Positions 18,897-28,604 of a DNA stretch of 64,000 bases are shown in pieces. Origin of the DNA: Paracoccaceae bacterium (GTDB lineage Bacteria; Pseudomonadota; Alphaproteobacteria; Rhodobacterales; Rhodobacteraceae). Positions within the stretch are counted from its first letter, which is position 1; each line of letters begins with the position of its first letter. Below the pieces are notes generated by a model. It did no database searches and was not told the DNA's origin. It saw nothing but the letters and a program-made list of their open reading frames with translations. Made by a program: the position numbers and the translations under genes. Location: assembly GCA_028874915.1 (NCBI GenBank), contig JAPPHA010000009.1:16974-80973 (forward strand). Reading direction: 5' to 3'.

Positions 18897-21365
18897 TCAC
18901 ACCGTAATGGCCGAAACCGGACTTCCCTCTTCTTCGGCCGTGCCACGGTTCATCATTCCGTCCAGTGTGTCGATTTCGGCAGCAGTCAAAACCGCCATGT
19001 CCTCAATCGCGGCAGTCAGCGAATCAAAGTCGTCTTGACCGCAGGCCCGAGCAAGAACTGCCTTAACGCGGGATCCGAGGGAGTCTACCGGCACATCGTC
19101 GCCCGCGACCAGCCGCCGGGCGCCTCGGAAGTTCCTCCACAAGGTAACGGCTTCTGCCAGTTTGTTCGCCACGTCTTCGGATAACTGCGCCTGACTTGCA
19201 GCAGCAAGAAAGACGGACGCCGACGAGGGCGCCGACCCGATCGGCGCGTTCGCGCCAATGAGCAACTGGAAACGCCTCGCCATCCGGTCGATGTCCTGGA
19301 TTCCACCACGCATGGTTTCCGGCGAGAAAACGGTGGTTCCGATGGCACCGTCGCCGGTCTGGCGCGACCCCGCGATCACTGTGTCCCGCACCACGGCCGA
19401 ACTGAGGGCTTCGCGTCGCGCATCCTCGAATCGCTGCGCGATCCCGCCGGAGCCGAATTCGAAGATACAACGTGCACGGGTCAAGTCCTGCAGTTCGCGT
19501 GCGGATGCGAGCGAAAGGGTGGCTTCGCCAAAGTCCGCGAGTGCCCGCACGGCGCGGCCGTTGGTGTTCGGCCGGGTCGGAGCAAACAGCAGGCTGTCGC
19601 GCGTGAGGTCTCCGAGTGCAGCGAAGGACCTCTGGCAAAAGCCGTCGAAGAGGCCCGGGGAATCCCCCTCATGGACAAACAGGACGTCGAGCGTGGTCCG
19701 AAGCGACGCTTCGCGGCTGGCCAGGTCTCCCAGGACGATGGCAGCGACACCTCCATGGTCCTGCGTGCCGTGCCGGTCTTCAAACTCCTCAGCGACCGCC
19801 GACAGAACGGCAGAAATCGAAGATTCCGCCAGATTGGACAGGGCGGGCTCAGCTTCGACGGGCGTCAGGTTTCCACGCAAGACGTGCATTCCGACCTGGA
19901 ATGCCTTTTCGTTCGACCAGCTCTGCATTGAATCGACCGTATCGGAAACGTCCCGGACGGGAATCTCGGCGATTCGTTCCTTCATTTCCGGGACGCCGAA
20001 TTCATGCATCCAGTAAAGGCGCGCCAGTCCCTGGCGGGCAATCGCCTCGGACTCCCGATCCGGTCCGAACCCCGTCGGCAGGTCGAGGTCGGTGAACTCC
20101 TTGTCCTGCAGACTTTCGAGGAGCTCCGGGTGTCGCTCGATCCACTGGGCCAGGTATGGTGCGACGCCGAAAATCTCGACGATGGCATCGAAGGCTTCCG
20201 GGCGCGCGGCCGAAACTTGGCTGTCATAGGCGCTCCAGTCATCGATCTCGGGATAGAAATGCGCGCGCCACTGGTCGACCAAGGGGTCCATCGTCTCAAA
20301 CCACCGCTTCGGACGCACGACGAGAGCGAACATCTGGCCGTAACTGCCCGGCAACTGCGGCGATTCGTCGGCACCGTGATTCTGAAGCAGCGGGTAAGGT
20401 CGGCTCGCCACCGCGTGATGATCAGGATGCCGCTGCATGTTGTAGAACATCCAGTTGCTGAACTTGTAGTTGGCGTTCCAGGAGTGCCTCGGACGGATCG
20501 TCTCGAACCGGCCGTTAGGCAGCCGGACCCGGCGCAACCCGTAGTGTTGCATGTAATTTGCGACCTTCATTGAGAAGACGACGCCGAGACTCAGAAACAC
20601 ATAGACCGGAACCGCCCACGGACCGCCCAGCCAGACCACCAAGGCATACCAGAAAGCGGTTTCAATGACGTAACGCCAAAACGGGTTCGAATGGTGCCAG
20701 ACCGGCAGTCGACGTCGCGCCAGCCTTTCACGGACGATCCGCCATGAGCCGGTAAGATTGTGCACAACCTCCCGCGGAAAATACTGCCAGAAACTCTGGC
20801 CCTTTGGCGCAGAACCGGCGTCATACGGGGTGCCGACGAGGGCATGGTGAATGTAGACATGCTCGGTCGCGTACTGCGGATAGGAAACTGAAGAGAGCAG
20901 GAATTCGCCAATCCGCCGCTCCCATTTCGTGCGCCGGTGGATCAATTCGTGACCGACGATGAAAACCGCCTGAGCCTCACAGGTGAGCACTATCGCCAGC
21001 AAAACGCATTCCCAGACCGGGAACAGGTCGGCGGCAAGGATCTGCCAGATCCCGAAGACAAGCGTCGGTGGCCAGAGAACCGCCCAGATCCAGACCGGCA
21101 GGTCGTGCCAGAACAGCAGCCGTCTCGGCGTCTTGACGGGATCCATGCTCCGTTCGTCGTCCCCGAATGCGATGTCCAAGGGACCGGCAAGCATAAAGAA
21201 GACAAACGCTGCCAGGATCCACCAGCCGCCGTACAAAAGCGAGAGAATGATCAGCGGAAAAATCCCCAGGGGAAGAAAATGTGGCAAGGCGCTGCCGAGT
21301 GTTGGCTTGACCATCCTGACATTCGTCAAGTCTTGACCGTCCGGTATGTCTACGTTCACCGCCAT
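18897..21365 (-). CDS. AlkB-type membrane hydroxylase fused to a GlnE-like domain
   Basis: An 822-residue fusion. Residues 1-~390 are an AlkB-family non-haem di-iron hydroxylase with membrane helices and the full histidine set: HELIH (139-143), HVYIHH (169-174), NYMQHYGLRR (270-279) and QRHPDHH (311-317). Residues ~398-820 resemble the C-terminal adenylyltransferase half of glutamine-synthetase adenylyltransferase GlnE: FGVAPYLAQWIERHPELL, NEKAFQVGMHVLRG, IVLGDLASREASLRTTLDVLF, ELQDLTRARCIFE and GGIQDIDRMARRFQLL. In the nucleotidyltransferase motif the first Asp of SDLDL is Thr558 and only Asp560 remains, so catalysis is doubtful. The ATG at 21365 has AGGACAGGAA upstream; an in-frame longer start at 21440 adds an unlike tail. 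The hydroxylase substrate (alkane, fatty acid or the cluster's product) is not shown by the sequence. Confidence 0.88.
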   Translation of the reverse strand: MAVNVDIPDGQDLTNVRMVKPTLGSALPHFLPLGIFPLIILSLLYGGWWILAAFVFFMLAGPLDIAFGDDERSMDPVKTPRRLLFWHDLPVWIWAVLWPPTLVFGIWQILAADLFPVWECVLLAIVLTCEAQAVFIVGHELIHRRTKWERRIGEFLLSSVSYPQYATEHVYIHHALVGTPYDAGSAPKGQSFWQYFPREVVHNLTGSWRIVRERLARRRLPVWHHSNPFWRYVIETAFWYALVVWLGGPWAVPVYVFLSLGVVFSMKVANYMQHYGLRRVRLPNGRFETIRPRHSWNANYKFSNWMFYNMQRHPDHHAVASRPYPLLQNHGADESPQLPGSYGQMFALVVRPKRWFETMDPLVDQWRAHFYPEIDDWSAYDSQVSAARPEAFDAIVEIFGVAPYLAQWIERHPELLESLQDKEFTDLDLPTGFGPDRESEAIARQGLARLYWMHEFGVPEMKERIAEIPVRDVSDTVDSMQSWSNEKAFQVGMHVLRGNLTPVEAEPALSNLAESSISAVLSAVAEEFEDRHGTQDHGGVAAIVLGDLASREASLRTTLDVLFVHEGDSPGLFDGFCQRSFAALGDLTRDSLLFAPTRPNTNGRAVRALADFGEATLSLASARELQDLTRARCIFEFGSGGIAQRFEDARREALSSAVVRDTVIAGSRQTGDGAIGTTVFSPETMRGGIQDIDRMARRFQLLIGANAPIGSAPSSASVFLAAASQAQLSEDVANKLAEAVTLWRNFRGARRLVAGDDVPVDSLGSRVKAVLARACGQDDFDSLTAAIEDMAVLTAAEIDTLDGMMNRGTAEEEGSPVSAITV

Positions 21366-22015
21366 TGTACTTTCCTGTCCTTGGCTTTTCGGGCGTTCAT
21401 TTCCCTGCCCAAGTTCTGCAATCGTAACCGACGAGTCCAATCCGATACAACTTCAGACCAGGGGTCAGCATGGCGCCCGTGCGGAATTGCGGTTGTCTAC
21501 GGACACGTCCCGCAGACTGTGCACTTGGTGCCGGACCACTGGCGGGTTCTCCGATTCACCCTTTGACACCGGACGCCTCCTGGACATCAAGGATTAACCC
21601 TCCCTGGGCTCGGGATTGCGGTTTATGACCACGGGCTCGGAAACTCCTTTTGGACCCGCCGCGGAGACTCACCGGGCATGATGCCGGACCAGAAGCGCGA
21701 GCGACAGGCCCCCGCGTCCGGGTCCTCCCAGTTCAGCAGCGTCCAGCCCGTTGCCGCCAGCGGATCCGCCGCGGTCCGCACCTTCAGCGGAAACCCCGCC
21801 TCCTCGAATTGCGGCAGTCCGGCACGCGTTACCCAGTGCCTGCAATACTCCGGGTCGTGGCACGTGTACGCCCCGCCCCGAATCGTGTCCCGGGCGTGCG
21901 TTGGGCGCTGCGTACGCGGTTCTGAGGAGCGACATTCTTATCGGGGCCGATCGCGTAAAGGGCAGGAAGGCGGTCGAATGTGGACAAAGAGGTGCCGTGA
22001 GTTACCCTGTTCTCC
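21366..22015. other. Gap with a decayed minus-strand coding fragment
   Basis: Minus-strand bases ~21920-21623 hold about 99 codons without a start codon (...YCRHWVTRAGLPQFEEAG..., ...AATGWTLLNWEDPDAG...) ending in TAA at 21623. The composition looks protein-like, but I cannot name a family; it is probably the 3' end of a lost gene. Nothing else is supported, apart from the expected promoter of the AlkB fusion near 21370-21450. Confidence 0.3.
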
Positions 22016-22741
22016 ATGCCGGATCCGCTTACGCGCAACAAGCTGCACTTTCCGGCGCCGCCACGCTTCTCGAAGGATATCGACTTGGTCCGCACCTCCT
22101 CCGGGCCGATTGGTCCGATCCTCGATCAATTGTGGGCCGTCTTGTGACCGTGGCTGGGGCGCGCGCAGTTCGATCAGAGTCCTGTCGCGCCGAAATTGCG
22201 ATTCCGGGTCGAGGCCGAGGACGGCAGCAACGTTCCGATCCGGCCAAAGATCGAGATCAACACCCGCGAGACCCAGGCCCTCGATGGACCGGCATCGTTG
22301 CCACTGAAGATCGAAAATCCCTGGTTCTCGGGTGAAGTGGCCACTTCGACATTCTCCCGGGAGGAGATGCTGGTAACAAAGCTCCGTGCGCTGTTGCAGC
22401 GCGACAAGGGACGCGACCTCTACGACCTCGCGCACGCCCTTCGGGTCTACGAAGATCTCGATGCAGAGCGTATCGTCGATTTGTTCGGACACTATCTCGA
22501 CCTTTCCGGACACGCTATCTCGCGAGCACGTGCCCAGGAGCGGATGTTCGCCAAGCTGGCCAATCCGCGCCACTTGCTCGACATGCGCCCATTGCTGCCA
22601 GTCGAACAGGCGGAAGCCTTGACGGACGGATCGACAGCCGCCTCGTTTCGCCGCGTGTTCACGACGCTTGTCGATCGACTACCCGGCGAGCCCTGGGGAA
22701 GAACGCCGGCGATGAAGGAGCGGTTCGGGATTTCGTGGTAA
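22016..22741 (+). pseudogene. AbiEii-type nucleotidyltransferase toxin, broken
   Basis: Remnant of a type IV toxin of the AbiEii/AbiGii nucleotidyltransferase family. The first part (KLHFPAPPRFSKDIDLVRT, GPILDQLW) carries the DxD-type catalytic region, but the upstream GGT/GGS loop is lost. An in-frame TGA at 22145-22147 interrupts the gene, and the same frame then runs on intact (LRFRVEAEDG..., PIRPKIEINTRE, FSREEMLVTKLRALLQRDKGRDLYDLAHAL) to a natural stop. The downstream piece alone (181 codons from 22196) has lost the catalytic site. No AbiEi antitoxin is seen beside it. A second, shorter AbiEii fragment lies at ~35815. Confidence 0.8.
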
Positions 22742-23039
22742 CGAGGACTCGATCGTCATGCGTGCTGCAGTGGGCATTCCGACCGGGACGCGGAGTCGGC
22801 AGGCTCGCAAACTATGGGTGCCGACTCCAACGTTTGCGGTTGTGCGACGGGCTGATTTCCGCTCGAACGACGGGAGAAAGAAACTGGTGAACAGGCCGGT
22901 TAACCGGATCGTGGCAGAGCCTCTGTGTGGATTGAGTTTCTTGGCAATCAGCACGGATCCGCTATATTTAATTATTACAGCAATTCAACTGTTTGCGAGA
23001 GTTTAGACAGGAATCTCGACAAAATTCCGATTTCGGTGA

Positions 23040-23654
23040 TTACGAACCCGGGATCAAAAAGGGTCTCGCACAGCGATAATATCCATCTTCATTGAGAATC
23101 AGAAAACCCGCGTCCGTATTCAGAACGCCAAACAGGGACCCCGACGTCTCCAATCCCCTCAGTTTCATGTCTTTCGGCAAGCCGTAAGGTCCCGAGAACT
23201 CGAACTCGAGAGTGTCTCGATTCCGAAATCCGGTCCCCTCGTAATCAATCGGCTGGTCTCCTCCGCCGAGGCTGGGTGGCGTGTCAACCAATTCCCCGAC
23301 AATGTCGCCAACCGTCCTTTCGTGGGACACAAGGCTGACGCCGCGATAACCCTTCATTCTGAACGCCACATCGTCCGTCTTGACGACCGAGCCCATGTGA
23401 TCAAGGAGGTCAAGACCATCAACATTGTCCGCAGCCAATGCGCCCGGGTTGGCGGGACTCGTCGAGAGCTGTTCAAGGACAAGGACCAGATCGAAGGGTT
23501 CCGTTCTGGATTCGCTGCCGTAGGCCTGGCAGGCGATACGAAGCCGTTGGGGCGCCTTGTCGTCGTCCGGAAAAACCGGAATCGCTGAGACGAGTAAAAG
23601 CACGCCAACGCAGGACGTCACAAAACCCCTTGCAAACAACGGCAGCAAACTCAC
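23040..23654 (-). CDS. Secreted protein of unknown function
   Basis: A 204-residue protein with a clear signal peptide (FVTSCVGVLLLVSAIPVF, cleavage near residue 28) and no other membrane segment. The mature part is acidic, with two Cys (RIACQAY near the start, YYRCARP near the end) that could form a disulfide, suggesting periplasmic residence. No domain was recognised. It is monocistronic, bounded by the AbiEii remnant and a 433-base gap. Confidence 0.6.
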   Translation of the reverse strand: MSLLPLFARGFVTSCVGVLLLVSAIPVFPDDDKAPQRLRIACQAYGSESRTEPFDLVLVLEQLSTSPANPGALAADNVDGLDLLDHMGSVVKTDDVAFRMKGYRGVSLVSHERTVGDIVGELVDTPPSLGGGDQPIDYEGTGFRNRDTLEFEFSGPYGLPKDMKLRGLETSGSLFGVLNTDAGFLILNEDGYYRCARPFLIPGS

Positions 23655-24087
23655 GGGTCACATCCTCAAATACGTTTCGTTCATTCGCCCTGCGCGGCAG
23701 CCTGACACCGAGTCCATAATGTCGGGAATCATGCGATCCCGGTTCGGTTTCGCGCCAGACTGTCACGCCGGCTTGCACGCCGGCTTGCACCCCGGCCCGG
23801 CCCCAAATCCGGACCCATTCCCGGATCCGCAAAATGTCCGTCGAAACCTCCACGGGTCCGTTTCGGAAACTTCCGATGAGGTCGGTTCGGGTCCACCCGG
23901 GTCGTAGCCAACGTCGAAGATTGGCACCATCGGGCCGGCAAGGACAAGGACCTGCACCCGGTTCGCGAGTTGCGGCCGCACCGACGGTCAGGGACGGGAC
24001 GCGGAGGATGGACGTCGCCAGGGCTTACGGGCGATCGTTCCGGATCGCCACATCGGATATCGGACAGATCAACCGAACGTCACGCGG
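23655..24087. other. Gap with a short tandem duplication
   Basis: No gene supported. At 23764-23787 the 12-mer CACGCCGGCTTG occurs twice in tandem, followed by a partial third unit. The rest is unremarkable GC-rich sequence. Confidence 0.35.
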
Positions 24088-24483
24088 TCATGGCGCCGCC
24101 GCCATCGCCTCGACTTCGACCATGTATTCCGGGCGAGAGAACCCGGAAACAATGATCACGGTCGAGGCCGGACATCGTCCGGTCCCGGCCAGGAAGGCAT
24201 CGCGGGCCTGCATGTAGGCCGCCATGTGCGCACGGTCGGTCACCCATGCCGAGATGTGGACGACATCGCCGGGCGCCAATCCGCCCGCGTGCAGGATTTC
24301 GCGGATGTTTCCGAAACACAATGAGGCCTGCCCGAACGCGCTCGCGGGGACCGTTCCATCCACCCCGATGCCGAGTTGACCCGACGTTCGCAGAACCCGC
24401 CAACCGGCAGGAAACATGACACCGTGGGAATAGGCGGCGAAAGGCGCATGAATACCGGTGGGCGTCAATTCCTGCATCGTCAT
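24088..24483 (-). CDS. RidA/YjgF-family enamine/imine deaminase-like protein
   Basis: A 131-residue member of the RidA/YER057c family, which hydrolyses reactive enamines and imines. Recognisable parts: GIHAPFAAYSHGVMF, RTSGQLGIGVDGTVP, FGNIREILHAGGLAPGDVVHISAWVTDRA and the C-terminal EYMVEVEAMA. The usual catalytic Arg after the RAHM segment (family: ...PARSTVEV) is not obvious, so the activity is uncertain. ATG at 24483 (or 24477) is preferred over the upstream GTG at 24516. The gene is divergent from the TPP-enzyme operon, and the shared 120-base gap carries a RutR-like operator. RutC, a RidA protein of the Rut uracil pathway, is a natural comparison. Confidence 0.85.
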   Translation of the reverse strand: MTMQELTPTGIHAPFAAYSHGVMFPAGWRVLRTSGQLGIGVDGTVPASAFGQASLCFGNIREILHAGGLAPGDVVHISAWVTDRAHMAAYMQARDAFLAGTGRCPASTVIIVSGFSRPEYMVEVEAMAAAP

Positions 24484-24555
24484 TACCAACGACCGCGTGT
24501 GTCCCCGGCCTCGCATGTCACCGGGAACCAGGCATCAAAACCCTGAGTAAACGAT

Positions 24556-24571
24556 TTGACCATTTGCTCAG
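24556..24571. promoter_or_regulatory. RutR-like operator in divergent promoter
   Basis: TTGACCATTTGCTCAG matches the E. coli RutR consensus TTGACCAnnTGGTCAA in the complete left half and in five of seven bases of the right half. It lies 37 bases before the ATG of the TPP enzyme and between two divergent genes; the last gene of that operon encodes a RutR-like TetR regulator. Binding is inferred. Confidence 0.5.
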
Positions 24572-24607
24572 CTTAGTTCAAATGTCGGGACGGGCAAGGG
24601 GAATCGA

Positions 24608-27007
24608 ATGGACCCGATCACGACCGACATGCTGGCGAAACTGGAGCGAAAGGCGCTCTGGCTCAGCACTTGGATGATTCACCATGCCAATCACCTGCGG
24701 ACCAACCCTGACGGGTTGAAGGTCGGTGGGCATCAGGCGAGTTCCGCCTCTGTGGTCTCGATCATGACCGCTCTTTATTTTCGGATTCTGCGTCCGGAGG
24801 ACAGGGTTGCGGTCAAGCCGCACGCGTCACCCGTCTTTCACGCGATCCAGTTCCTGCTCGGCAACCAGGACGTCCGCAAGCTGATGGACTTTCGCGGTTA
24901 CGGCGGTGCGCAATCCTATCCAAGCCGGACCAAGGACACCGACGATGTCGACTTCTCGACCGGTTCGGTCGGGCTCGGGGTCGGGATCACGGCTTTCGCG
25001 GCGATGGCGCAGGACTACGTCCGGGCGAGGGAAGGCTGGGAGGCGGCCTGCCGCCCGGAAGGCCGCATGATCGCCATCGTCGGGGACGCTGAACTTGACG
25101 AGGGTAATGTCTTCGAGTGCCTCCAGGAAGTCTGGAAACACGATCTCAGGAACTGCTGGTGGATTGTCGATTACAACCGGCAGTCGCTCGACGGAGTCGT
25201 TCCGGAAGGCCTGTCGAAACGCCTCGGCAACCTGTTCCGCGCCTTCGGTTGGGAAGTCGTCGAGATCAAGCACGGTGCGCTTCAGCGTGCGGCCTTTTCG
25301 GAACCGGGTGGGGATGCACTGAAGGCATGGATCGACGCTTGCCCGAACGCTCTCTATGCGGCGTTGACCTATCAGGGTGGCAGCGCCTGGCGCCTGCGCC
25401 TCTCCAACGAGATCGGGAATTGCACGGGTGTCTCGGAACTTCTCGCGCGGCGCAGTGACGACGAACTCGCGACCCTGATGGCCAATCTCGGTGGACATTG
25501 CCTTCCGACCCTCGTTGATTGCTTCGAGTCGATCGAACATGACCGCCCGGTCGTCTTCATCGCCTACACCGTCAAGGGCTGGGGAACGCCGCTCGCCGGG
25601 CACAAGGATAACCACGCCGGGCTGATGACACCGGCGCAGATGGATGCGTTCCGGCAACGGATGTGTGTTGCGGAAGGCGACGAGTGGGAAGTCGAATCCG
25701 GGCTCGACCTTCCTCCTGATTCACTTCGCAGGTTCCTGGACCGAGTTCCATTCCGGGCGGCTGCAGCCCGCCGGCTGTCCGCGCACCGGATTACGGTGCC
25801 GTCGATTGCGGTTCCGCCCGGCGACGAGACGTCGACGCAGCTCGCTTTCGGACGCATTCTCCACGCCATTGCGGGGGACGACGGAGATTTCGCGGGGCGC
25901 GTCGTGACGGTTTCACCGGATGTAACCGTCTCCACCGGACTCGGGCCCTGGGTCAACCGGCGCGGTCTCTACGCCCGCGCGGAAGTCGCCGACACCTTCC
26001 GGGACGAAAGCGTCCCGTCCGCCCAATCGTGGCACTTCTCACCCCGGGGCCAGCACTTCGAGCTGGGTATCGCGGAGATGAACCTCTTTCTCCTTCTCAG
26101 CGCGCTGGGGCTCTCCCACAGTCTCTTCGGCGAACGCCTGCTGCCGGTCGGCACGCTTTACGATCCCTTCATCGCCCGTGGCCTGGATGCCCTCAACTAC
26201 GCCTGCTACCAGGACGCCCGTTTCATCGTTGCCGGAACCCCGTCCGGTGTCTCCCTGGCACCGGAAGGCGGTGCCCACCAATCGATCGGAACGCCTCTCA
26301 TCGGCATGAGCCAGGACGGGCTTGCCGCCTTCGAGCCCGCATTTTCCGATGAACTCGCCGTCATCGTTGAATGGGCCTTCGACTACCTGCAGCGCGACGG
26401 CGGGCGCGATCCCGATGAACGGACATGGCTTCGCGATGAGACCGGAGGGTCCGTCTACCTCCGCCTCTCCACCCGAACGGTCGAACAGCCGGCGCGGAGC
26501 GTCGATGCGACCTTCCGGCAGGGGGTGGTCGACGGCGGTTACTGGCTGCGGCGGCCCGGACCAAACAGCACCATTGTCATCGCCGCCCAGGGAACGGTCA
26601 TGACCGAGGCGATCGCGGCGGCCGGGATGATTGCCCAGGACCGCGGCCATGTCGGCGTTCTCGCCGTGACATCCGCGGACCGGCTGAACGCGGGATGGCA
26701 GGCGGCGCAGCGTGCCCGGGCCCGGGGCATCGCCACTGCCCGGTCGCAGGTGGAACGTCTGCTCGATGCCGTGCCCGCGCACGCGCGCCTCATCACCGTC
26801 ATCGACGGCCATCCCGCGACCCTCAGCTGGCTCGGCGCTGTCCACGGCCACAAGACCGCCGGGCTCGGTGTCGAGCACTTCGGCCAAACGGGAACAATTC
26901 ACGACCTCTACCGCCACTATGGCATTGACCGCGCCTCCATCGCGGCGATCGCCGGAAGTCTGGTTCCGGGCCGACCGGTCCGCCTCGCCAGCATGGCTGC
27001 GTCATGA
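24608..27007 (+). CDS. TPP-dependent transketolase / pyruvate-dehydrogenase-E1-like enzyme
   Basis: A 799-residue thiamine-diphosphate enzyme of the transketolase/AceE type. Residues ~1-300 form the TPP-binding domain (GGHQASSASVVSIMTALYF, KPHASPVFHAIQFLLG, STGSVGLGVGITAFAAMAQ, and the TPP motif GDAELDEGNVFE...DYNRQSLDG). Residues ~430-620 form the pyrimidine-binding domain (FELGIAEMNLFLLLSALGLS, with the activating Glu). The C-terminal domain follows (TIVIAAQGTVMTEAIAA). The long first domain is closer to homodimeric PDH E1 than to classical transketolase, but no E2/E3 genes are nearby, so it may act alone on a 2-oxo or ketol intermediate. ATG has AAGGGG eight bases upstream. It is the first gene of a ten-kilobase operon. 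Confidence 0.88.
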   Translation: MDPITTDMLAKLERKALWLSTWMIHHANHLRTNPDGLKVGGHQASSASVVSIMTALYFRILRPEDRVAVKPHASPVFHAIQFLLGNQDVRKLMDFRGYGGAQSYPSRTKDTDDVDFSTGSVGLGVGITAFAAMAQDYVRAREGWEAACRPEGRMIAIVGDAELDEGNVFECLQEVWKHDLRNCWWIVDYNRQSLDGVVPEGLSKRLGNLFRAFGWEVVEIKHGALQRAAFSEPGGDALKAWIDACPNALYAALTYQGGSAWRLRLSNEIGNCTGVSELLARRSDDELATLMANLGGHCLPTLVDCFESIEHDRPVVFIAYTVKGWGTPLAGHKDNHAGLMTPAQMDAFRQRMCVAEGDEWEVESGLDLPPDSLRRFLDRVPFRAAAARRLSAHRITVPSIAVPPGDETSTQLAFGRILHAIAGDDGDFAGRVVTVSPDVTVSTGLGPWVNRRGLYARAEVADTFRDESVPSAQSWHFSPRGQHFELGIAEMNLFLLLSALGLSHSLFGERLLPVGTLYDPFIARGLDALNYACYQDARFIVAGTPSGVSLAPEGGAHQSIGTPLIGMSQDGLAAFEPAFSDELAVIVEWAFDYLQRDGGRDPDERTWLRDETGGSVYLRLSTRTVEQPARSVDATFRQGVVDGGYWLRRPGPNSTIVIAAQGTVMTEAIAAAGMIAQDRGHVGVLAVTSADRLNAGWQAAQRARARGIATARSQVERLLDAVPAHARLITVIDGHPATLSWLGAVHGHKTAGLGVEHFGQTGTIHDLYRHYGIDRASIAAIAGSLVPGRPVRLASMAAS

Positions 27008-27819
27008 AACGGTTCTGGGCCGACTACACCACTCGGGAAATCTCCCGCCTCGACCGGGATACCCTCGTCGCCGTTCTGCCCATCGGAGCCATCGAGCAGC
27101 ATGGGCCGCATCTGCCGTTGAAGGTGGACAGCTTCATCGCCGATGCGATCGTGTCGCGCGTTGCCGCGCGGCTGCCGTCAACGAGCCGCGTGCTCTTCCT
27201 TCCGACCCAGTCCCTGGGAAAGAGCAACGAGCATCTGCGCTATCCGGGAACGCTTTCCCTGTCCGCGGAGACGCTGATGGCGATCCTCCGCGAGACCGGC
27301 ACCTGCGTTGCGCGGGCCGGCATTCGAAAACTCGTCTTCCTGAATGCCCACGGCGGCAACGTCTCGACCCTCGACATCGTCGCCCGGGACCTTCGGGTGG
27401 AACACGGAATGCTGGTCTTCGCCGTCAACTGGTTCGGCTTCGGTGCGCCGGACGGGATCTACGAACCGGATGAACGCCGCCATGGCATCCACGCGGGAGA
27501 CATGGAGACATCCGTCATGCTGGCGCTCGAACCGGAAAGCGTCCGGAGAAACGAAGCCGCAGACTTCCGATCGGCCATGCGCAACTGGGACGCCGACTAT
27601 GACCACATCGGACTCGACCGCGTGGCCCGGCCCGCTTGGCAGGCCCAGGATCTGCATCCAGGCGGGGCAGCCGGCGATGCCGCGGCCGCGACCCCCGAGA
27701 AGGGCGCCGCGACCCTTGACCGCGCCATCGACGGACTCGTCGCGCTCCTCGCCGAGATCGAGCGCGCGCCGCTTGCCTGGCTCGAGACCCCTCCCGACAC
27801 CGATGACGCCGACCTTTGA
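27004..27819 (+). CDS. Creatininase-family amidohydrolase
   Basis: A 271-residue member of the creatininase/MftE/ArfB metal-dependent hydrolase family. Metal-binding and catalytic positions are visible: GAIEQHGPHLPLKVD (Glu, His, Asp), LNAHGGN and HAGDMETS with the final Glu. The family opens cyclic amides such as creatinine and also acts on formamidopyrimidines, so a ring-opening or deformylation step on a heterocycle is plausible. It starts ATGA, overlapping the stop of the TPP enzyme by four bases. Substrate unknown. Confidence 0.88.
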   Translation: MKRFWADYTTREISRLDRDTLVAVLPIGAIEQHGPHLPLKVDSFIADAIVSRVAARLPSTSRVLFLPTQSLGKSNEHLRYPGTLSLSAETLMAILRETGTCVARAGIRKLVFLNAHGGNVSTLDIVARDLRVEHGMLVFAVNWFGFGAPDGIYEPDERRHGIHAGDMETSVMLALEPESVRRNEAADFRSAMRNWDADYDHIGLDRVARPAWQAQDLHPGGAAGDAAAATPEKGAATLDRAIDGLVALLAEIERAPLAWLETPPDTDDADL

Positions 27820-28604
27820 CGAACGCTGCGGAACTCATCCGGATGGCGGGCGTGGGCAAGGTGTTCGCGAACGGAATCACGGCCGTAAACGACATGTCCC
27901 TTTCGATCCGCGAGGGCGAATTCGTATCCTTCCTCGGGCCGTCAGGCTGCGGCAAGTCGACGGCGCTGAAGATGATCGCGGGTCTTCTTGCCCAGAATTC
28001 TGGAACGATCAGCGTCAACGGCCATTCGCCGGGTGCGGGAGCGGACGCCACCGATGTCGGGTTCGTGTTCCAGGATGCCACGCTCATGCCCTGGGGCACG
28101 GTCTTCGACAACGTCTACTTGCCGTTGCGGCTTCGCGGCATCTCCCGCGACGGGGCGCGCGACCCGGTTCTGGAGGCGCTGGTTTCGGTGGGCCTCCATG
28201 GCTTCGACGGGGCCTACCCACGCGAGCTGTCGGGCGGCATGAAGATGCGGGTCTCCATCGCTCGCAGCCTCGTTACGCGGCCGAAGCTGCTCCTCATGGA
28301 CGAGCCATTTGCCGCCCTCGACGAGATGACTCGCTTCAAGCTCAACAACGACGTCCTCAACCTTTGGGACCAGCAGAAGCTGACGGTGATCTTCGTCACC
28401 CATTCGGTGTTCGAATCGGTCTACCTGTCAAACCGGATCGTGGTGATGGCGGCGAGGCCAGGCCGGGTGGCCGACGACATCACGCTGGACGAGGGCTATC
28501 CCCGAAACGACTCGTACCGCAACACGCCCACCTACGCCGAAAACTGCCGCATCGTCAGCAAGGCCCTGCAGTCTACTCTGAACGGAGACGGCCATGGCGC
28601 ATGA
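27816..28604 (+). CDS. ABC transporter ATPase, SsuB/TauB/ThiZ type
   Basis: A 262-residue ATP-binding subunit for a nitrate/sulfonate/taurine/pyrimidine-type importer. Walker A is GPSGCGKSTALK, the Q-loop region FVFQDATLMPW, the signature LSGGMKMRVSIARS and Walker B LLLMDEPFAALDE, followed by the switch His in FVTHSVFE. The start is TTG at 27816, overlapping the creatininase stop; an ATG at 27843 is the alternative. It pairs with the permease at 28594 and the binding protein at 32004. Confidence 0.92.
   Translation: MTNAAELIRMAGVGKVFANGITAVNDMSLSIREGEFVSFLGPSGCGKSTALKMIAGLLAQNSGTISVNGHSPGAGADATDVGFVFQDATLMPWGTVFDNVYLPLRLRGISRDGARDPVLEALVSVGLHGFDGAYPRELSGGMKMRVSIARSLVTRPKLLLMDEPFAALDEMTRFKLNNDVLNLWDQQKLTVIFVTHSVFESVYLSNRIVVMAARPGRVADDITLDEGYPRNDSYRNTPTYAENCRIVSKALQSTLNGDGHGA

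Noticed and set aside
23764..23787. 12-bp tandem duplication as a CRISPR or VNTR array
   Set aside because: Only two full units without spacers and no cas genes in the window.
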